Shown here in pieces: positions 8,011 through 11,143 of a DNA stretch of 11,143 nucleotides. Under the pieces are notes generated by a model, which saw nothing but the letters and a program-made list of their open reading frames with translations, did not search any database and was not told the DNA's origin. This DNA is from Anaerolineae bacterium (GTDB taxonomy: Bacteria; Chloroflexota; Anaerolineae; Aggregatilineales; UBA3940): contig JADZAD010000296.1 of the NCBI GenBank assembly GCA_020852775.1, positions 1-11,143 of the forward strand. Direction: 5' to 3'. How positions within the stretch are numbered: the stretch's first letter is position 1; the number at the start of each line of letters is the position of its first letter. A program made the translations under genes and the position numbers.

Positions 8011-8039
8011 GCTGTCTGCAGCGGTGCAGGTGGCTTTTT
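8011..8039 (+). terminator. Plus-strand intrinsic terminator 1
   Basis: A 10-bp stem, GCTGTCTGCA (8011-8020) with TGCAGGTGGC (8025-8034), includes three G-U pairs and a GCGG loop. It is followed directly by five T and preceded by AA that can extend the pairing. The U-tract lies on the plus-strand side only. No plus-strand gene is visible upstream, so the transcript it ends is unexplained. Confidence 0.6.
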
Positions 8040-8047
8040 GCGTCCTG

Positions 8048-8117
8048 TGCTAAACTGAAGAAGTCTTCTATTCTCCACAGAGGGCCATCCGGATTTTCCC
8101 CATCCGGGTGGCCTTTT
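8048..8117 (+). ncRNA. Candidate small RNA between the two terminators
   Basis: TGC followed by TAAACT (8048-8056) looks like an extended -10 element on the plus strand, and terminator 2 ends at 8117. A transcript starting near 8063 would be about 55 nt and carry a small palindrome (AGAAGTCTTCT, near 8060-8070) plus the terminator hairpin. No matching -35 box is present. The call rests on a promoter-like element and a terminator bounding a gene-free stretch; no known RNA family is recognised. Low confidence. Confidence 0.2.
8083..8117 (+). terminator. Plus-strand intrinsic terminator 2 (possibly also 3' stem for the minus gene)
   Basis: GGCCATCCGGAT (8083-8094) pairs with ATCCGGGTGGCC (8102-8113) over 12 bp with one G-U pair and a 7-nt loop (8095-8101). 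Four T follow on the plus strand. The minus-strand PfkB gene stops only 5 nt beyond the T-run. For that gene the stem could protect the 3' end, but on the minus strand the stem is followed by CTCTGTGG, not a T-tract. Its tail GGTGGCCTTTTGCGT repeats that of terminator 1 (GGTGGCTTTTTGCGT, 14 of 15 bases). Confidence 0.65.
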
Positions 8118-8122
8118 GCGTG

Positions 8123-9037
8123 TTACAACCGGCGGGACGCCCCCAGCAGCCATTCCAGCCGTTGCTGCGCTTCTGCTTCGAGCGCCTCACTCATCACGGG
8201 GAAGCCGATTCGTTCTACCAGGAACGATGCCGCTGCTCCGGCACAGCATCCAGCCAGCTTTGCATCGCCATGCAGCCCCCAGCCCGCGCTCTGCCCGCCC
8301 GAATAGGCGTTCCCCGCTCCGGTCGGATCAGCAACTGTGACCGGGTAGGCCGGGATATGCCAGACCTCGTCGTGGGTGCTGTCCCATGTGTAGGAGCCGT
8401 GCGCTCCGTGACGGACTGCTACCATCCCTGGCCCCATATCTGCCAGATAGCGCACCACCGTGGCCGGATCGTCACTGTGTGCCAGTCCACTCGCTGAAGG
8501 CCAGTCCGGTGAGACGACGTCCACCTGCTGGAAAAGCTCGCGCATACCGGCCTCATTGCGGAATTTGTACTGCGAGATGATCGGCTCCAGGGAGAACAGC
8601 GTACCCTGCTGCCGGAGCGTGAGCGCCGTTTCAATGATCGCGTCATCCACCGACCCGGTCAGCACATGGAGCACCCGCGGCTGGCGATAGTCCTCCGGCA
8701 GGGTCAACCGTCGGGCGAGCAGATCTCCCCATTTGTTGGTGGTCCCCCAGCCGACGGTGTACTCGTTTCCGTCATACGCCATCACCGTGTGCGGGGTCGG
8801 CAAGTCATCGTAGCGCACTACCCCGCTCGTATCGAAGCCGAGGCTGTGCAGCGTTTGCAGGTGCTCCGCTTCCATATCGTGGCCAATGCGCGAGAGCAGC
8901 CCGACCGATCGGCTCCACAGGCGGGCGCCGAAGGCGCACTGCGGGCCGCCACCCCCCAGGACGCTGTGCACGAGAGTACCATCCGCCAGGCGGATGTCAT
9001 CAATGATGATGATGCCGTACACCACAAAGTCAAGCAT
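8123..9037 (-). CDS. PfkB-family sugar/nucleoside kinase-like protein, paralog 2
   Basis: I place the start at the ATG 9035-9037. A GTG in frame 12 nt earlier abuts the GAGGAG ribosome site and so is too close, whereas the ATG sits 11 nt after it. With that start the protein is 304 aa and begins MLDFVVYGIIIIDD, aligning from residue 1 with its neighbour, which is also 304 aa. The PfkB landmarks are the N-terminal LGGGGPQCAFGARLWS (27-42) and the C-terminal ADPTGAGNAYSGG (236-248). The latter is the DTxGAGD anion-hole and catalytic motif, but its last residue is Asn243 instead of the Asp that serves as general base in ribokinase-type enzymes. The gene follows its paralog after a 5-nt gap, so the two are surely co-transcribed and probably co-translated. 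The substrate is unknown; a sugar or nucleoside is typical for the family. Activity is doubtful because of the Asn. Confidence 0.9.
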   Translation of the reverse strand: MLDFVVYGIIIIDDIRLADGTLVHSVLGGGGPQCAFGARLWSRSVGLLSRIGHDMEAEHLQTLHSLGFDTSGVVRYDDLPTPHTVMAYDGNEYTVGWGTTNKWGDLLARRLTLPEDYRQPRVLHVLTGSVDDAIIETALTLRQQGTLFSLEPIISQYKFRNEAGMRELFQQVDVVSPDWPSASGLAHSDDPATVVRYLADMGPGMVAVRHGAHGSYTWDSTHDEVWHIPAYPVTVADPTGAGNAYSGGQSAGWGLHGDAKLAGCCAGAAASFLVERIGFPVMSEALEAEAQQRLEWLLGASRRL

Positions 9038-9042
9038 CAGTG

Positions 9043-9957
9043 TTACCACTCCTCGATCGGCTGGATGTGGGGCAGTATCTGGTCATACAGGGCGCGCGCC
9101 CGCGCCAGTTTCTCCGGGGTGATCGCCGGGGGGCCCACCTGCTCAATCACCATCGCCGCCGAGACGCTCGCGCAGGCCGCCGCGTGGCGGATATCCTGCC
9201 GCTGCGTCCAGCCGACGATATAGCCGCCCATCCAGGCGTTGCCTCCGCCGGTGACATCGGCCACCGTCACCGGGGCCGCCGGGACGCGCCAGAAGGTGCG
9301 GGCCTCCCGGTCATAGATCACCGAACCCTTCTCGCCGCGGCGCAGGCCGACCACCGGCGGGCCGTAGTCCGCCAGGGCACGCAGCCCGTCCGGGATGCTG
9401 CGCTCGCCGATCATGATCCGCATCTCGGCCTCGTTCGGCGCGTAGAACGGGTATTTCGCCATGCCGGACAAGATATCGTGGCGAAACGCCTCGTCAACCT
9501 GTGGGCGAAAGAACGGTTCTGCGCCAACGAAAATACCGCGGTCGATCATCTGCCGGGCGACGTGTTCACGTTCTTCCCCACCTCCGGCGACCTGATGCGC
9601 GCCAATCAGTGTCTGCATCACCGGCTCTGGTGGCGCTTCCGGTAGAATCTGGTAGGCGGCAGCCTCCGGCTTCAGGCGCGAATACTCATGTCGATGGCCA
9701 TCTGGTTCGTAGATCTGCCATGAATGCAGCGTCGGATAGGGGGTGCGGACGAGCAGGCTGGTATCCAGCCGGAGTGGATCGAGGCGCTGCGGGTCGAAAT
9801 CCTCACCGATGCGGGAGGCGATAGCGACGTGCTCTGACCAGATGCGCATGCCCATCGCGGCGTACAGCCCGCCGCCACCGATGCGCCCCATCTCCGAGCG
9901 CCCGTCCGGGAAGATCACGTCGTCGAGGATAATCGTCCAGGCAATGTAATCGATCAT
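9043..9957 (-). CDS. PfkB-family sugar/nucleoside kinase-like protein, paralog 1
   Basis: This 304-aa protein starts at an ATG preceded by GGAAGGA with 5-nt spacing. It begins MIDYIAWTIILDD and carries IGGGGLYAAMGMRIWS (26-41), RIGEDFD (49-55), and the nucleotide-binding motif ADVTGGGNAWMGG (233-245). As in its neighbour, the final catalytic Asp of DTxGAGD is Asn (N240). From memory and unverified, the GGGN form of the motif is a feature of fungal Mak32-type PfkB proteins, which would make these two bacterial members of that branch. The gene lies 27 nt downstream of the cytosine deaminase gene in the same direction. Membership of the PfkB superfamily is certain; the substrate and even the activity are not. 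A nucleoside or base-derived substrate would fit the deaminase neighbour. Confidence 0.9.
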   Translation of the reverse strand: MIDYIAWTIILDDVIFPDGRSEMGRIGGGGLYAAMGMRIWSEHVAIASRIGEDFDPQRLDPLRLDTSLLVRTPYPTLHSWQIYEPDGHRHEYSRLKPEAAAYQILPEAPPEPVMQTLIGAHQVAGGGEEREHVARQMIDRGIFVGAEPFFRPQVDEAFRHDILSGMAKYPFYAPNEAEMRIMIGERSIPDGLRALADYGPPVVGLRRGEKGSVIYDREARTFWRVPAAPVTVADVTGGGNAWMGGYIVGWTQRQDIRHAAACASVSAAMVIEQVGPPAITPEKLARARALYDQILPHIQPIEEW

Positions 9958-9984
9958 ATCATTCCTTCCGGAAAACCCGTACTG

Positions 9985-10434
9985 TTATTTATCTCTTACG
10001 CCAATCCCGGCGGTCGGCAGGTAGCGCTCAGGATGGCGCTGGTGCCCCTCGGCGCGAATACGGATACATTCCGGGTCATGCAGTTCAAAGACCTCCACCC
10101 CTGCCTCACGCATGTACTCCACAGTGCGATTGACTACCTGGGAGTTGCCGATGACGACCGTCCTGATACCGAAATGGATGATCGCTCCGGCGCACATACG
10201 GCAGGGCATCATTGTGGTGTAGAGCTCAGTATCGGTGTAATCTTCCAGCACACCCGCGTCACGGATCGCTTCCATCTCAGCGTGCGTGGTCGGATTGCCG
10301 GTCTGGTTCACGCGGTTATGGCCGCGCCCGACGATGGCGCCCCGCTGAATCAGCACCGCGCCTATCGTCGAGCCGCCTTCGGCCTCCCCCTTCAGCGCCT
10401 CCGCAATGGCAGTCTTCATGTACATTTCTAACAT
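9985..10434 (-). CDS. Cytosine deaminase, yeast (Fcy1) type
   Basis: This 149-aa zinc-dependent deaminase carries HAE at 51-53 (H51 binds zinc, E53 is the proton shuttle) and PCRMC at 77-81 (C78 and C81 bind zinc). The surrounding sequence, with EGGSTIGAVLI, VGRGHN, LYTTMMPCRMCAGAII and YGI-like HFGI, follows the yeast cytosine deaminase pattern closely in order and length (the yeast enzyme has 158 aa). The unrelated bacterial amidohydrolase CodA is a different fold. The expected reaction is cytosine to uracil plus ammonia. A guanine deaminase or tRNA adenosine deaminase is less likely, given the Fcy1-like spacing and a C-terminal region after the zinc site that also resembles Fcy1. The start ATG has GGGGGGAC 5 nt upstream. 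It lies 45 nt from the sulfurtransferase gene and 27 nt from the kinase gene, so it is probably in one operon with both. Confidence 0.85.
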   Translation of the reverse strand: MLEMYMKTAIAEALKGEAEGGSTIGAVLIQRGAIVGRGHNRVNQTGNPTTHAEMEAIRDAGVLEDYTDTELYTTMMPCRMCAGAIIHFGIRTVVIGNSQVVNRTVEYMREAGVEVFELHDPECIRIRAEGHQRHPERYLPTAGIGVRDK

Positions 10435-10459
10435 AGTGTCCCCCCGCTCTCATTCTGGC

Positions 10460-10477
10460 GCAGGCATCCGGGCCTGC
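10460..10477 (-). other. Intercistronic hairpin
   Basis: GCAGGC (10460-10465) and GCCTGC (10472-10477) form a perfect 6-bp stem with a 6-nt loop in the 45-nt gap between the sulfurtransferase stop and the deaminase start. No T-run follows on either strand, so it is not a classic terminator. It may mark an mRNA processing or stabilising element that lets the two genes be expressed at different levels. Confidence 0.35.
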
Positions 10478-10479
10478 AT

Positions 10480-11143
10480 TTACTGATCAACAGGGCAGTC
10501 GTCACGATTACCCCAGTCCTGCCACGACCCATCGTAAACGCACACGTCTGTATACCCTGCCAGCCGCAGGGCAAGATACGTCACACATGCCCGGACTCCA
10601 ACCTGGCAGTAGGCCATAATCGTCTTATCCCGGTTGAGGCTGCCATAAATACGTTCCAATCCGGGGCGGCGCCGGAACAGCAGTTCGTCCCCGTCCAGGC
10701 TTTCTTCCCACGGGATATGCCGTGCACCGGGGATATGCCCACCGCGCTTTGAGCGCAGTTCCTCCCCGTGAAATTCCGCCAGACGGCGCACGTCCAGCAT
10801 CACGACGTCCGGATCATGCAGATGCGATAGCACCCACTCGCGGTCAACTGCTGTAGCAGGCTGCCTCCCACTGATTTTGTATTCAACAGGTTCAACCTGC
10901 GGAACGACACGGCTGGTCGAGAGCTCCGAACCAATCCATGCCGTCCACCCGCCGTTCAGTACCCGGACATCCGGGTGTCCGCAGCATTCAAGCGTCCACA
11001 GGGCCCGGGCAGCGTGGAGATGCCGGATTGCATCATAGAAGACCACCGTCGTCTCACCGCGCACTCCGATCTGGCCCAGTACCTGCGCCACCAACGGCGG
11101 GCTGAGTGCCTGAAACGCCACACCTTCGACCTCGCCGCGCAGC
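10480..11143 (-). CDS. Two-domain rhodanese-type sulfurtransferase (5' end off window)
   Basis: The frame stays open to the right edge, so the visible 221 residues lack the true N-terminus; a GTG at 11119-11121 is internal, not the start. Visible are the last part of the first, inactive rhodanese domain (VVFYDAIRHLHAARAL, then VRVLNGGWTAW) and the complete second domain. The second domain has DVVMLDVRRLAEFHG, GGHIPGARHIPWEE, the catalytic loop YCQVGVRA with the sulfur-carrying cysteine at codon 10606-10608, and the terminal YDGSWQDWGNRDDCPVD. That ending matches the SseA/thiosulfate sulfurtransferase pattern (YDGxWxxWGxRxDxPV). The family moves sulfane sulfur from thiosulfate or 3-mercaptopyruvate to an acceptor, usually in the cytoplasm; which donor applies is not readable because the loop CQVGV is neither the classic CRKGVT nor CGSGVT. 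It is first in view of the deaminase-kinase run. Family call near certain. Confidence 0.95.
   Translation of the reverse strand, partial: LRGEVEGVAFQALSPPLVAQVLGQIGVRGETTVVFYDAIRHLHAARALWTLECCGHPDVRVLNGGWTAWIGSELSTSRVVPQVEPVEYKISGRQPATAVDREWVLSHLHDPDVVMLDVRRLAEFHGEELRSKRGGHIPGARHIPWEESLDGDELLFRRRPGLERIYGSLNRDKTIMAYCQVGVRACVTYLALRLAGYTDVCVYDGSWQDWGNRDDCPVDQ

Larger units (their letters stand above)
7723..8122. other. 400-nt gene-free region with promoter, leader and plus-strand terminators
   Basis: No convincing coding frame lies here; the open frames present are shadows without family character. The left half holds the minus-strand promoter and structured leader of the SPFH gene. The middle has a perfect hairpin, TCACCG (7936-7941) and CGGTGA (7947-7952), whose role I cannot tell. 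The right half has two plus-strand intrinsic terminators. Around the first is an 8-bp inverted repeat, GCACAGGA (8002-8009) and TCCTGTGC (8043-8050), which encloses the whole hairpin. No known riboswitch consensus (TPP, FMN, cobalamin, glycine, c-di-GMP, c-di-AMP) was recognised by eye on either strand. Confidence 0.7.

Noticed and set aside
8031..8122. The two GGTGGCYTTTTGCGT copies as ends of a mobile element
   Set aside because: They are direct, not inverted, only 77 nt apart, and each is explained as the tail of a terminator hairpin.
7959..8306. Plus-strand frame of 115 aa running over the terminators
   Set aside because: It crosses two intrinsic terminators, overlaps the 3' end of a solid PfkB gene in antisense, and is low-complexity Ser/Pro/Ala.
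9037..9049. GTG at 9047-9049 as the start of the second PfkB gene
   Set aside because: The GAGGAG site would be adjacent to this codon. The ATG 12 nt downstream has normal spacing and aligns exactly with residue 1 of the paralog.
1..11143. CRISPR array, tRNA or rRNA gene, insertion sequence
   Set aside because: No regularly spaced repeats, no cloverleaf with a T-loop consensus, and no transposase motif were found on either strand.

Overview
The window is GC-rich (about 60% by eye), densely coded bacterial chromosome with no phage, insertion sequence, CRISPR or rRNA/tRNA gene that I can see. Its gene families (HTTM membrane protein, SPFH protein, Mak32-like PfkB proteins, a very long PEP-carboxylase-like fusion) would suit a Chloroflexota-type bacterium. 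That placement is a guess, because no phylogenetic marker gene is present.

Layout, left to right. (1) 1-596, minus: the N-terminal two-thirds or so of an HTTM-domain membrane protein, cut by the window edge and missing from a plain stop-to-stop ORF scan. (2) 597-754: a divergent promoter region with a 6-bp inverted repeat overlapping a candidate promoter. (3) 755-1036, plus: a 93-aa protein, probably winged-helix. (4) 1078-7722, minus: a two-gene operon, transcribed right to left. The first gene encodes a membrane-anchored SPFH/band-7 protein. The second, 9 nt downstream, encodes an 1887-aa protein made of a decayed aminotransferase domain, an aminotransferase domain with an intact PLP site, and a full-length bacterial-type PEP carboxylase-like domain with half of its active site eroded. 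The operon has a perfect TATAAT box and a structured leader of about 125 nt. (5) 7723-8122: about 400 nt without a gene, holding that leader and promoter and two tandem plus-strand hairpin-plus-U-tract terminators with matching ends. No plus-strand gene explains those terminators, so a small RNA is possible. (6) 8123-11143, minus: a tight co-directional run of a rhodanese-type sulfurtransferase (5' end off the window), a yeast-type cytosine deaminase, and two tandem 304-aa PfkB-like proteins. Both PfkB-like proteins carry Asn in place of the catalytic Asp.

The main point of interest is the SPFH plus tri-modular pair. In the usual chemistry, PEP carboxylase makes oxaloacetate and an aspartate-type aminotransferase converts it to aspartate, so the fusion looks like a PEP-to-aspartate module. 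However, the first aminotransferase copy has lost its Schiff-base lysine and the PEPC half has lost the HGRGG loop and a key lysine. The protein may therefore be a sensor, a scaffold or an enzyme with changed chemistry, perhaps held at the membrane by its SPFH partner. The right-hand operon looks like nucleobase or nucleoside salvage, but its substrates cannot be read from sequence alone.
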